41,238 nt of DNA, from the NCBI GenBank assembly GCA_018053665.1, contig JAGPKZ010000008.1:7683-48920 (forward strand), written 5' to 3'. Positions 1-8,012 of this stretch are shown one piece after another. The stretch is from Prevotella sp. (GTDB lineage: Bacteria > Bacteroidota > Bacteroidia > Bacteroidales > Bacteroidaceae). Every line of letters begins with the position of its first letter. Position 1 is the first letter of the stretch. The translations under genes and the position numbers were made by a program. The notes beneath the pieces were generated by a model. That model did not search any database. It saw nothing but the letters and a program-made list of their open reading frames with translations, and was not told where the DNA came from.

Positions 1-97
1 CTCGTTTGCACTATCTTTGTATAAAATAGGCTGCATTCGGGAAAACAAAGAAAAAAATGATTTTCCTTTGCTTTTCCACTCGTTTGCACTATCTTTG
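1..97 (+). repeat. 19-nt direct repeat carrying two -7 boxes upstream of ftsY
   Basis: The 19-mer CTCGTTTGCACTATCTTTG occurs exactly at 1-19 and again at 79-97. Each copy contains the Bacteroidota -7 consensus TATCTTTG, at 12-19 and 90-97. The flanks differ, so this is not a longer duplication. Both copies point towards ftsY. The -33 element of the first copy would lie outside the window. Confidence 0.8.
67..97 (+). promoter_or_regulatory. ftsY-proximal promoter
   Basis: A -33 element TTTG (67-70), a 19-nt spacer and a -7 element TATCTTTG (90-97) match the primary sigma consensus of Bacteroidota. The predicted transcription start is only about 12-15 nt before the ftsY start codon at 116. Confidence 0.75.
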
Positions 98-115
98 CAA
101 AAGAATTACGTAATT

Positions 116-1066
116 ATGGGAATTTTCGGACTATTTAATAAAAAGAAAAAAGAGACTCTTGATAAGGGACTCGAAAAAACTAAAGAGAGTGTTTTTAGTA
201 AGCTGACTCGTGCTGTAGCCGGTAAATCTAAAGTTGATGATGAAGTACTTGACAATTTGGAAGAGGTACTAATCACCAGTGACGTTGGTGTTGATACAAC
301 ATTGAAAATCATTGAACGAATAGAAGAAAGAGTAGCACGTGATAAATATGTATCAACTTCAGAACTCAATGAAATATTGCGTGAAGAGATTGCGGATTTG
401 TTGGCTGAAAACAATACTGATGATAGTGACAGTTGGGATTTACCGGCTGGCCATAAACCTTATGTTATACTTGTTGTAGGTGTAAACGGAGTTGGAAAGA
501 CAACTACTATTGGTAAGTTGGCTTATCAGTTTAAGAATGCTGGTAAGAAAGTATATATTGGAGCTGCTGATACATTCCGTGCTGCGGCCGTAGAACAGAT
601 TTCTATATGGGGTGAACGTGTTGGTGTTCCTGTAATTAAGCAACAAATGGGATCCGACCCAGCTAGTGTGGCTTTTGATACTCTTCAAAGTGCAAAAGCT
701 AATGGCGCAGATATTGTCATTATTGATACTGCCGGTCGTCTGCACAATAAATTAGGATTAATGAACGAGTTGAAGAAGATTAAGGATGTTATGAAAAAAG
801 TTCTTCCTGAAGCTCCTGATGAAGTTATGCTCGTTTTGGATGGTAGTACAGGACAGAATGCTTTTGAACAGGCGAAGCAATTTTCTGCTGTTACTAATAT
901 TTCAAGTCTTGCAATTACAAAACTTGATGGTACGGCAAAGGGTGGTGTTGTTATCGGTATCAGCGACCAGTTGAAAGTACCGGTTAAATATATCGGACTT
1001 GGTGAACAAATGGAAGATTTACAGCTGTTTAATCGTAAAGAATTTGTAGACTCATTGTTTGCCTAA
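116..1066 (+). CDS. ftsY: Signal recognition particle receptor FtsY
   Basis: FtsY is the SRP receptor GTPase that docks ribosome-nascent chain complexes at the inner membrane. The 316-residue product has a lysine-rich N-terminus (FGLFNKKKKE), a short helical N domain and the SRP-type G domain with GVNGVGKTTT (P loop), DTFRAAA, DTAGRL and TKLDGTAKGG. It lacks the long acidic A domain of enterobacterial FtsY, as is usual in this phylum. The reading frame is open upstream to 17, but the start at 116 is preferred because the promoter -7 box ends at 97 and the protein then begins with the typical MGIFGLF. It is followed after 18 nt by rimO and is probably cotranscribed with it. The identification is secure. 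Confidence 0.97.
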   Translation: MGIFGLFNKKKKETLDKGLEKTKESVFSKLTRAVAGKSKVDDEVLDNLEEVLITSDVGVDTTLKIIERIEERVARDKYVSTSELNEILREEIADLLAENNTDDSDSWDLPAGHKPYVILVVGVNGVGKTTTIGKLAYQFKNAGKKVYIGAADTFRAAAVEQISIWGERVGVPVIKQQMGSDPASVAFDTLQSAKANGADIVIIDTAGRLHNKLGLMNELKKIKDVMKKVLPEAPDEVMLVLDGSTGQNAFEQAKQFSAVTNISSLAITKLDGTAKGGVVIGISDQLKVPVKYIGLGEQMEDLQLFNRKEFVDSLFA

Positions 1067-1084
1067 GCCAATTGAAATATTCAT

Positions 1085-2383
1085 ATGAAGAAAAATCAGA
1101 TAGATATAATTACTATGGGCTGTTCTAAGAATCTCGTTGATAGCGAACTTCTTATGAAACAGTTTGAAGCAAATGGTTATCATTGTGTTCATGATAGTAA
1201 ACGTCCAGAAGGAGAGATAGCCGTTATTAATACATGTGGATTTATTGAAACAGCTAAAGAGGAAAGTATCAATACGATACTAGAATTCGTTAAAGCAAAA
1301 GAAGAAGGTAGTCTGAATAAACTTTATGTCATGGGATGCTTATCTCAAAGATATAAGGATGAACTAGAAAAAGAAATTCCTGAGGTTGATAAATTTTATG
1401 GTAAGTTTAATTACAAGCAGTTGCTTTCAGACCTAGGAAAGGCAGAAGTAGCTTCTTGCAGTGGCAGACGTCATCTTACAACTCCACATCATTATGCTTA
1501 TCTTAAGATAGCAGAAGGTTGTGACAGACATTGTGCATATTGTGCCATTCCTATTATTACTGGTAAGCATGTTAGCCGTCCTAAAGACGAGATATTGCAG
1601 GAAGTTAAGGAAATGGTTGCCTATGGAGTGAAAGAATTTCAGATTATAGCTCAGGAACTTACTTATTATGGAGTAGATATTGACGGGCATAGGCATATAG
1701 CTGACTTAATAAGTGATATAGCTGATATAAAAGGGGTAAAATGGATTCGTCTGCATTATGCATACCCTAATCAATTTCCTTTAGATTTATTGGATGTAAT
1801 ACGTGATAAACCAAACGTATGTAAGTATCTAGATATAGCTTTGCAGCATATTTCCAATAATGTGCTTGATGCCATGCACCGCAATGTTAGTAAGGAAGAA
1901 ACCATGGACCTAATCAAGAAAATACGTGAGGTTGTACCTGGTATTCATATACGCACAACATTGATGGTTGGATTCCCTGGTGAAACCGATGAGGACTTTG
2001 ATGAATTGGTGAATTTTGTTAAATGGGCTCGCTTTGAGCGTATGGGCGCTTTTGCATATTCTGAGGAAGAAGGCACATATAGCGCAGAACATTATGATGA
2101 CAATCTGTCTGAAGATGTAAAACAGAGTCGTCTTGATACTCTTATGGCTGTTCAGCAGGATATAAGTGCAGAAATTGAAGCTGAAAAGGTTGGTCAGGTG
2201 ATGAAAGTCATCATTGATCGCAAGGAAGGTGAATACTATATTGGAAGAACAGAATATTGTTCCCCTGAAGTTGATCCTGAGGTGCTGATAAAAGTTGCTG
2301 ACAAGAAACTACGTGTGGGATGTTTCTATAACGCCAAGATAACGTCAAGTGAAGAATTTGACCTTTATGGAGAAATAGTATAA
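1085..2383 (+). CDS. rimO: Ribosomal protein S12 methylthiotransferase RimO
   Basis: RimO is a radical-SAM enzyme that adds a methylthio group to an aspartate of ribosomal protein uS12. The 432-residue sequence has the three cysteines of the N-terminal UPF0004 domain (C13, C51, C85), the radical SAM motif CDRHCAYC (C146, C150, C153) and a C-terminal TRAM-type segment ending FDLYGEIV. RimO rather than MiaB is indicated by the MGCSKNLVDSE start and by the S12-type TRAM domain. It lies between ftsY and the first HU gene (6-nt gap), in a cluster devoted to translation and nucleoid functions. Confidence 0.95.
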   Translation: MKKNQIDIITMGCSKNLVDSELLMKQFEANGYHCVHDSKRPEGEIAVINTCGFIETAKEESINTILEFVKAKEEGSLNKLYVMGCLSQRYKDELEKEIPEVDKFYGKFNYKQLLSDLGKAEVASCSGRRHLTTPHHYAYLKIAEGCDRHCAYCAIPIITGKHVSRPKDEILQEVKEMVAYGVKEFQIIAQELTYYGVDIDGHRHIADLISDIADIKGVKWIRLHYAYPNQFPLDLLDVIRDKPNVCKYLDIALQHISNNVLDAMHRNVSKEETMDLIKKIREVVPGIHIRTTLMVGFPGETDEDFDELVNFVKWARFERMGAFAYSEEEGTYSAEHYDDNLSEDVKQSRLDTLMAVQQDISAEIEAEKVGQVMKVIIDRKEGEYYIGRTEYCSPEVDPEVLIKVADKKLRVGCFYNAKITSSEEFDLYGEIV

Positions 2384-2389
2384 ATCAAC

Positions 2390-2683
2390 ATGAATAACAA
2401 GGAATTTATTGCAGAATTAGCGCAACGTAGCGGTTACACGCAAGCCGATACCCAAAAGCTTGTAAATACAGTAATCGCTAGTATGGGAGATGCCTTTGAA
2501 GGAGGAGAAAACGTCGCATTGGCAGGTTTTGGTTCCTTTGAAGTGAAGAAACGTATGGAACGAGTCGTTATAAATCCTGTTACAGGACTTAAAATGCTTG
2601 TTCCACCAAAGTTAGTGCTTGGATTTAAGCCTATTGCAGCTATAAAGGAAAAACTTAAAAATGGAGGAGAGGTACATGAGTAA
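2390..2683 (+). CDS. HU-family DNA-binding protein
   Basis: This 97-residue protein has the standard length and layout of an HU/IHF subunit: two N-terminal helices (NNKEFIAELAQRSGYTQAD), the conserved GFGSFEVKKR turn into the beta arms, an arm with NPVTG, and a C-terminal helix (FKPIAAIKEKL). Such proteins bend and compact DNA as dimers. It begins 6 nt after rimO, and its last codons overlap the start of the next gene, which also carries an HU-like domain, so the two may be translationally coupled and could in principle dimerise. Which HU paralogue it is cannot be decided from sequence alone. Confidence 0.93.
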   Translation: MNNKEFIAELAQRSGYTQADTQKLVNTVIASMGDAFEGGENVALAGFGSFEVKKRMERVVINPVTGLKMLVPPKLVLGFKPIAAIKEKLKNGGEVHE

Positions 2684-3968
2684 TGTAAAAGACTTATCCC
2701 GTATCCTTGCTGATAAACGGAAACTTAGTGTTGCGGATGCTGAGAAATTCGTATCGTTGATGATTGATGTCATTAATGATGGGTTGAATAATAATAAACT
2801 TCTGAAAATTAAGGGACTTGGCACGTTTAAGGTAACTAGTGTAAGTCCTCGCGAGAGTGTTGATGTTAATACTGGAGAGCGCATACTTATAGATGGTAGG
2901 GAAAAGATTTCTTTCTCACCTGATAATGCGATGAAAGAACTTGTGAATCGTCCGTTCTCTCAGTTTGAAACTGTTGTAATAAATGATGGTGTTGATTTTG
3001 GACAGGTAGAACAGACAAATGAAGATTCGCTTGATGAAAGTTCAGAAGATGTCTCTGATGACATTTCTAACATAGAAGAAACCGTTGAACCAATAGACGA
3101 TCGGAAGGTTGTAAAGGATGTTGTAACTAATGTTGAAAATATAGTTGAGCATGATATAATTGATAACATAGAATCAACTTCAAATAATACTATTAAAGAA
3201 AAAGTTAAAGAAGACGTAGAGGATCATGTTGTGCAGAAGACAGAAGAACCTGCTGAACATAAAACAGAAGAATCTGTTGATTCTGAAAAGGAAGATGAAA
3301 CGGTAGAAATTAAGATAGAAGAAGTTGCATCTGAAGCAGAGCCGATAGTAGAATTTGTTGACGAAAAGGTTGCAGAACAGCATAGTCAACATGAGATTGA
3401 AAATACTGAAGATATTAAAAGTAACGATGAAAATATTGATGAATCAGAACCTGTTAAACATAATACAGGAATAAATAAATTCTTGGTGATTTCAATATTT
3501 GCAATTTTTATATTGTCAGCTGGCGCATTGTGCTATATGTATAAAGAACTCACCGAACGTAACTGTCGTATAGATAGTTTGATGAGTCGTTTGGAGGAAC
3601 GGAAAGTTAAACCGATAGCAAAGCCTGTAAAATATGTGGCAGTAAAGCCTTCTCCTGTTGTAAAAAAGCCAATAGGTAAGACCCATAGTGCTGATAGTAT
3701 CAGTAAAAAGAAAGAAATAAAAGTCGCGGTTGTAGATAAATACGCGGCAATGAACAATAGTGATGCCCGTGTACGCACTGGTGCATATAGAATAGTAGGA
3801 GTGCAAAAGACATTAAAGGTTAAAGCTGGTCAGACATTGAACTCAATAAGCAGATTGTATTTCGGTTCCGGAATGGAATGTTACTTAGAGGTCATGAATG
3901 GCAAAAGCGAATTGAAGGAAGGTGAAATTATAAAGATTCCTGAACTGAAGAATAAGCATTCTAGATAA
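2676..3968 (+). CDS. Membrane-spanning HU-like and LysM domain protein
   Basis: The 430-residue product joins three modules. Residues 1-105 form an HU/IHF-like domain (KIKGLGTFKV, then an arm with VNTGERI). A long acidic, Glu/Asp/Val-rich linker follows to about residue 265. One transmembrane helix (FLVISIFAIFILSAGALCYMY, less its last residue, about 268-288) leads to a Lys/Pro-rich stretch and a C-terminal LysM-like module (LKVKAGQTLNSISRLYFG to IIKIPEL). This places a DNA-binding domain in the cytoplasm and a peptidoglycan-binding domain in the periplasm. The start at 2676 is preferred over the in-frame ATG at 2661 because GGAGG (2663-2667) sits 8 nt upstream of it, and the start overlaps the previous stop as ATGAGTAA. 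The function is not established; anchoring the nucleoid to the cell wall is an inference. Confidence 0.88.
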   Translation: MSNVKDLSRILADKRKLSVADAEKFVSLMIDVINDGLNNNKLLKIKGLGTFKVTSVSPRESVDVNTGERILIDGREKISFSPDNAMKELVNRPFSQFETVVINDGVDFGQVEQTNEDSLDESSEDVSDDISNIEETVEPIDDRKVVKDVVTNVENIVEHDIIDNIESTSNNTIKEKVKEDVEDHVVQKTEEPAEHKTEESVDSEKEDETVEIKIEEVASEAEPIVEFVDEKVAEQHSQHEIENTEDIKSNDENIDESEPVKHNTGINKFLVISIFAIFILSAGALCYMYKELTERNCRIDSLMSRLEERKVKPIAKPVKYVAVKPSPVVKKPIGKTHSADSISKKKEIKVAVVDKYAAMNNSDARVRTGAYRIVGVQKTLKVKAGQTLNSISRLYFGSGMECYLEVMNGKSELKEGEIIKIPELKNKHSR

Positions 3969-4015
3969 AGTTTGCGCATTTCAATGACGGTAATATATTT
4001 CGATATATTAAAAAA

Positions 4016-4047
4016 TTTGCTGAATTCGATTTTATATTGTAATTTTG
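4016..4047 (+). promoter_or_regulatory. map promoter
   Basis: A -33 element TTTG (4016-4019), a 20-nt spacer and a -7 element TAATTTTG (4040-4047) form a full Bacteroidota promoter. The map start codon lies 22 nt beyond the -7 box. Confidence 0.7.
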
Positions 4048-4069
4048 TGCTCGATTTAAACGTTTGAAT

Positions 4070-4930
4070 ATGATTCTTAAGAAGAAAAAATGGCATTGCC
4101 TGCCTGGTCAGCCAATTACTGAACTTGATCAGCAAGTGATGTCTTGGGAAAAGAAAGGTAAGGAAGTGCCTAGTCGTGACCTCATAAAAACTCCGGAACA
4201 AATAGAAGGCATTCGTAAAAGCGGTGTCGTAAATACTGGTTGTCTTGACGAGGTGGCTAAGAATATTCATGCAGGTATGAATACTCAAGAGATTGATGAT
4301 ATCTGCATGGCTTATTGTAAGGAGCATGATGCCACACCTGCATGTTTGAATTATGAAGGTTATCCTAAAAGTGTTTGCACTAGTATAAACGAGGTCGTAT
4401 GCCATGGTATTCCTAAAGAAGAGGATGTACTTGAAGAAGGCGATATCGTAAATGTAGACATGACAACGATCCTTGACGGATATTATGCTGACGCTAGCAG
4501 AATGTTTATCATTGGTAAGACAACTCCTGAAAAGGAACAGCTCGTAAGAGTTGCGAAGGAATGTCTTGAAATTGGTGCCGAAGCTGCAAAACCATATAGT
4601 TTTGTTGGTGATATCGGGCACGCAATACAGAATTATGCCGAGAAATATCATTATGGAGTGGTACGTGATTTATGCGGTCATGGTGTAGGATTGGATTTCC
4701 ATGAGGAACCTGATGTTCTGCATTATGGACATAAAGGCTCAGGAATGTTGCTTGTGCCTGGTATGGTATTCACGATAGAACCGATGATAAATCAAGGTAC
4801 ATGGAAAGTCTTTCTTGATGCTGATGATCCTTATGAGTGGGAAATTGTTACTGGCGACGAATTGCCAAGCGCTCAATGGGAACATACATTTGTTATGACT
4901 GAGCATGGTGTTGAAATCCTTACATACTAA
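4070..4930 (+). CDS. map: Type I methionine aminopeptidase
   Basis: The enzyme removes the initiator methionine from nascent proteins. All five metal ligands of the pita-bread fold are visible in the 286-residue product: D130 (VNVDMT), D141 (YADAS), H204 (CGHGVG), E237 (TIEP) and E271 (WEHT). A basic N-terminal extension of about 40 residues (ILKKKKWHCLPGQP) precedes the catalytic core and could contact the ribosome; that role is inferred. The ATG at 4070 is chosen over an upstream in-frame TTG at 4064. A strong promoter lies just upstream, and tsaD follows after 30 nt. Confidence 0.95.
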   Translation: MILKKKKWHCLPGQPITELDQQVMSWEKKGKEVPSRDLIKTPEQIEGIRKSGVVNTGCLDEVAKNIHAGMNTQEIDDICMAYCKEHDATPACLNYEGYPKSVCTSINEVVCHGIPKEEDVLEEGDIVNVDMTTILDGYYADASRMFIIGKTTPEKEQLVRVAKECLEIGAEAAKPYSFVGDIGHAIQNYAEKYHYGVVRDLCGHGVGLDFHEEPDVLHYGHKGSGMLLVPGMVFTIEPMINQGTWKVFLDADDPYEWEIVTGDELPSAQWEHTFVMTEHGVEILTY

Positions 4931-4960
4931 TAGTAAAGAAGAAATTGAAAGTCTAAATAT

Positions 4961-5992
4961 ATGGAGAATAAAGATATTTATATATTAGGTATAGAGTCTT
5001 CGTGCGATGATACCTCAGCCGCAGTGTTGAAAAATGGCGTGATTCTTTCTAATGTCACAGCTTCGCAGGATGTTCATAAAGCTTACGGTGGTGTTGTTCC
5101 TGAGTTAGCTTCACGTGCGCATCAGCAGAATGTCGTTCCTGTAGTTGATCAGGCTATAAAACGCGCTGGAATCAAAAAAGAGATGTTGAGTGCTATAGCT
5201 TTTACCCGTGGTCCAGGTTTGATGGGCTCTCTTCTTGTAGGAGTGAATTTTGCTAAAGGATTTGCACGATCATTGAATATTCCTTTGATAGATGTTAATC
5301 ATCTTCAAGGTCATGTTATGGCTCATTTCATAAAGGAAAGTGATGATGACGTAAGTGCACCGTCATTCCCGTTTATCTGTCTGTTGGTTTCAGGTGGAAA
5401 TTCACAGATTGTTAAGGTAAATGCATATAATGATATGCAGGTGCTTGGACAAACTATTGATGATGCTGCTGGCGAGGCGATAGATAAGTGTTCGAAGGTT
5501 ATGGGATTGGGATATCCTGGTGGTCCTATTATAGATAAACTTGCTCGTCAGGGAAATCCAAAGGCTTATAAATTTTCAGAACCTCATATTCCAGGATTGA
5601 ATTATTCTTTCTCTGGATTGAAAACATCTTTCCTTTACAATCTTCGAGAGTGGGTTAGTGAGGATCCTGATTTCGTAGAGCATCATAAGCAGGATTTGGC
5701 TGCAAGTTTGGAATTTACTATTGTTGACATTCTTATGAAGAAATTACGTAAGGCAGTTGATGATACTAAAATCACTCATGTTGCTGTCGCAGGTGGAGTA
5801 TCAGCCAACAATGGACTTCGTAATGCCTTCCATGAGCATGCAGATAAATATGGTTGGACGATATACATACCTAAATTCAGTTATACAACGGATAATGCCG
5901 CAATGATAGCATGTGTAGGTAATTTTAAATATCAGGATAAGGATTTCGGCTCTATTGATATGCCGGCTTTCTCAAAAGTAACCTTTAAGTAA
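4961..5992 (+). CDS. tsaD: tRNA N6-threonylcarbamoyladenosine transferase TsaD
   Basis: TsaD transfers the threonylcarbamoyl group onto A37 of ANN-decoding tRNAs, working with TsaB, TsaC and TsaE. The 343-residue sequence starts ILGIESSCDDTSAAVL, has the iron-binding HLQGH pair (H114, H118) and the third ligand D311 in TTDNAAM, and the ASKH-fold motifs VSGGNSQI and VAGGVSANNGLR. Its length is normal. It lies 30 nt after map and 5 nt before pncC, so the three genes form a compact operon. The partner genes tsaB, tsaC and tsaE are not in this window. Confidence 0.97.
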   Translation: MENKDIYILGIESSCDDTSAAVLKNGVILSNVTASQDVHKAYGGVVPELASRAHQQNVVPVVDQAIKRAGIKKEMLSAIAFTRGPGLMGSLLVGVNFAKGFARSLNIPLIDVNHLQGHVMAHFIKESDDDVSAPSFPFICLLVSGGNSQIVKVNAYNDMQVLGQTIDDAAGEAIDKCSKVMGLGYPGGPIIDKLARQGNPKAYKFSEPHIPGLNYSFSGLKTSFLYNLREWVSEDPDFVEHHKQDLAASLEFTIVDILMKKLRKAVDDTKITHVAVAGGVSANNGLRNAFHEHADKYGWTIYIPKFSYTTDNAAMIACVGNFKYQDKDFGSIDMPAFSKVTFK

Positions 5993-5997
5993 ATAAT

Positions 5998-6498
5998 ATG
6001 GAATTAGAAAGTAAAGTATTAAGTAAAGAAATACAGCAACATTTGTATGATAACGACCTTACTCTCGGAACTGCTGAAAGTTGTACTGGTGGACGTATTG
6101 CGGAAGCTATAATCGCAGTACCTGGAGCAAGTAATTATTTCAAGGGTGGAATAATTTGTTATACAAATGAAATTAAGGAAAACCTATTGCATGTTTCTCA
6201 CGATACGTTGGAAGAGAAGACTGCAGTTTGTGAAGATGTTGCCAAGCAAATGGTTGCTGGTGCATGCGATGCTCTGAATGTTGACTATGCTATTTCTGCA
6301 ACAGGTGTAGCTGGACCAGCTGGAGGAACACCTTCAATACCTGTTGGAACTATATGGATAGGATATGGTTGCAAAGATGATATACGCACGTTTAAGTTGG
6401 AAGAAGACTTTGGACGTGATATAAATCTTGCCATAGCAACAAGAAAAGCTTTGAGACTATTTTTGGACTTTTTGAAAGAAAAGAATCCGAAAGAATAG
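5998..6498 (+). CDS. pncC: CinA C-terminal domain protein, nicotinamide-nucleotide amidohydrolase
   Basis: This 166-residue protein corresponds to the C-terminal deamidase domain of CinA and to stand-alone PncC, which converts NMN to nicotinate mononucleotide in pyridine nucleotide recycling. Visible motifs are GTAESCTGGRIAEAI (catalytic serine region), GGIICYTNEIKENLL and ATGVAGPAGGTPSIPVGTIW. The N-terminal molybdopterin-binding-like COG1058 domain of full-length CinA is absent, so no competence role is implied. It starts 5 nt after tsaD. Confidence 0.92.
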   Translation: MELESKVLSKEIQQHLYDNDLTLGTAESCTGGRIAEAIIAVPGASNYFKGGIICYTNEIKENLLHVSHDTLEEKTAVCEDVAKQMVAGACDALNVDYAISATGVAGPAGGTPSIPVGTIWIGYGCKDDIRTFKLEEDFGRDINLAIATRKALRLFLDFLKEKNPKE

Positions 6499-6545
6499 TT
6501 CAAAACAAAAAAATACTTAAATATCAATATTCTTTAGGGAAATAT

Positions 6546-6576
6546 TTTGCATAATTCAAAAATAATTGTAATTTTG
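6546..6576 (+). promoter_or_regulatory. rpmB promoter
   Basis: TTTG (6546-6549), a 19-nt spacer and TAATTTTG (6569-6576) match the consensus. The rpmB start codon is 52 nt past the -7 box, leaving an A-rich untranslated leader of about 45 nt, consistent with separate high-level expression of the ribosomal genes. Confidence 0.72.
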
Positions 6577-6628
6577 CACCCTGTTTGGAATAAGTATCAA
6601 AAAACGAAAACAAAAATTAAAGATAGTA

Positions 6629-6892
6629 ATGTCTAAGATTTGTCAGATTACAGGAAAGAAGGCACAGTTAGGTTGTAATGTGTCTCACTCAAAGCACCAC
6701 ACCAAGAGAAGCTTTGATGTTAACCTCTTCAGCAAAAAATTCTACTATGTAGAAGAGAATTGTTGGATTAGCCTTAAGACCAGTGCTGCTGGTCTTCGTC
6801 TCATTAATAAAGTCGGTCTTGACGCTGCCTTAAAGAAGGCTGTTTCTAAGGGTTATTGCGAATGGAAAGACATTAAAGTAATAGGAGAATAA
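6629..6892 (+). CDS. rpmB: 50S ribosomal protein L28
   Basis: This 87-residue bL28 has the characteristic start [21 protein letters not shown] followed by KRSFDVNL, in the usual bacterial form. The two CXXC pairs of the zinc-ribbon variant are not present; only scattered cysteines (C5, C16) are seen. It is a large-subunit protein near the E site. It is the first gene after its own promoter and is followed after 5 nt by rpmG. Confidence 0.97.
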   Translation: MSKICQITGKKAQLGCNVSHSKHHTKRSFDVNLFSKKFYYVEENCWISLKTSAAGLRLINKVGLDAALKKAVSKGYCEWKDIKVIGE

Positions 6893-6897
6893 TTATC

Positions 6898-7086
6898 ATG
6901 GCAAAGAAAGCTAAAGGAAATAGAGTGCAGGTCATTCTTGAATGCACTGAAATGAAGAATAGCGGACTTCCAGGAACAAGCCGTTACGTAACAACAAAAA
7001 ATCGTAAGAATTCTCCTGAGCGTCTTGAATTGATGAAATTCAACTCAGTCCTTAAGAAGATGACTCTTCACAAGGAGATTAAGTAA
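6898..7086 (+). CDS. rpmG: 50S ribosomal protein L33
   Basis: This 62-residue bL33 contains [11 protein letters not shown] and [20 protein letters not shown]. It has a single cysteine, so it is the zinc-independent (C-minus) form, matching the CXXC-free L28 next to it. It sits 5 nt after rpmB and 24 nt before the small DUF4295 gene, in the conserved Bacteroidota L28-L33-DUF4295 trio. Confidence 0.97.
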   Translation: MAKKAKGNRVQVILECTEMKNSGLPGTSRYVTTKNRKNSPERLELMKFNSVLKKMTLHKEIK

Positions 7087-7110
7087 TAACCCTTTTAATT
7101 CATATAAGAT

Positions 7111-7269
7111 ATGGCAAAGAAAGCGGTCGCTACCCTCCATGAAGGTTCTTCGGAAGGTCGCGCATTTTCAAAGGTAATAAATATGGTAAAGAGCCCAAAG
7201 ACTGGTGCTTATGTATTTGATGAGCACATGGTCCCTAATGAGGCTGTTAAGGATTTCTTCAAGAAGTAA
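7111..7269 (+). CDS. DUF4295 family small protein, probable ribosomal protein bL38
   Basis: A 52-residue basic protein starting MAKKAVATLHEG and containing RAFSKVINMVKSPKTGAYVF. It matches the Bacteroidota-specific DUF4295 family, which I recall being identified in a Flavobacterium ribosome structure as a large-subunit protein named bL38; that naming is from memory. The position directly after rpmB-rpmG and before a strong terminator supports a ribosomal role. Its short length means length-filtered gene finding can miss it. Confidence 0.88.
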   Translation: MAKKAVATLHEGSSEGRAFSKVINMVKSPKTGAYVFDEHMVPNEAVKDFFKK

Positions 7270-7288
7270 TTCTATAAAGAACTAAATA

Positions 7289-7323
7289 AAAAAGGTTGTA
7301 AAGTTTAACTTTACAACCTTTTT
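7289..7323 (+). terminator. Intrinsic terminator after the L28-L33-bL38 genes
   Basis: A perfect 15-bp stem (7289-7303 with 7309-7323, core AAGGTTGTAAAG) and a 5-nt loop, with A and T tracts at the base, lie 19 nt after the stop codon. The T-rich tail suits the + strand, and the symmetry could also serve the converging - strand Nudix gene. Confidence 0.85.
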
Positions 7324-7508
7324 ATTTATTATATGATTTACTACATTGATTTCGAAGTATTATATTGTAAGTCTTGAAATTTAAGATGATAGTTTCTAAG
7401 TCAATATTACTATGTACAAAGTTTCTCTGATACAAAGTTGAAAATATGATTTTTGTAAGGATAACAATGTAATAAAGAGATTTATTAAGATTTACATAAT
7501 GGTATTTA

Positions 7509-8009
7509 CTATTTGAAAAATTTAGTATATTCGTTTTCAAAGTTTGGTGTGAAAATATTTTTGCCTATATTGTTTAATATCTCATCACGGCTCCAAAACT
7601 TTCCACCATCCAGTTCTTCCTTGCTTGGTTGTATGTCTCTATCGTATGTAGTTTTATGAACATACACCAATTCTTTTTCGCGTAGGCTCTCAAAAACATA
7701 ATGGCCCATATCTTGTGGTGTGAAATCGGTTATTCCAAGTTCTTCGCTTACTTCACGTTTAAGAGCTTTTTTTACATCTTCCCCCAGGTCAACATGTCCC
7801 CCACAGGCAGTGTCCCATTTTGATGGTTGGATATCTTTCCAGGCAGGACGTTTTTGAAGGTATAGATCTCCATTACTGTTGAAAACATGCAGATGCACTA
7901 CTGGATGTAGCTTTTTGCTTCCGTCGTGTGCCTCTCCGCGACTTATGGCACCGATAATGTTTCCTTGTTCATCAACGAGAGGAAACATCTCGTCTTTATT
8001 ATCTTTCAT
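7509..8009 (-). CDS. Nudix hydrolase, related to the IPP isomerase-like group
   Basis: The 166-residue protein carries a full Nudix box, G(X5)E(X7)REXXEELG, in GGHVDLGEDVKKALKREVSE. It starts MFPLVDEQGNIIGAISRGEAHDG and has LYLQKRPAWKDIQPSKWDTACGGH, the layout of the YfcD/isopentenyl diphosphate isomerase-like subgroup. It is encoded 3 nt after ispE, so the two are surely cotranscribed. A cysteine (TACGGH) and a glutamate (EKELVYVH) sit roughly where type 1 IPP isomerase has its catalytic pair, but the alignment is by eye. The substrate is unknown. Confidence 0.88.
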   Translation of the reverse strand: MKDNKDEMFPLVDEQGNIIGAISRGEAHDGSKKLHPVVHLHVFNSNGDLYLQKRPAWKDIQPSKWDTACGGHVDLGEDVKKALKREVSEELGITDFTPQDMGHYVFESLREKELVYVHKTTYDRDIQPSKEELDGGKFWSRDEILNNIGKNIFTPNFENEYTKFFK

Positions 8010-8012
8010 ATT

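Noticed and set aside
3881-4651. Long - strand open frame of 256 codons
   Set aside because: It crosses the end of the HU-LysM gene, the map promoter and half of map on the opposite strand, and its product is Phe/Ile/Cys-rich without recognisable domains.
7324-7508. Possible small gene between the bL38 terminator and the Nudix stop codon
   Set aside because: Only very short or antisense frames occur, with no promoter or start context; I see nothing in it.
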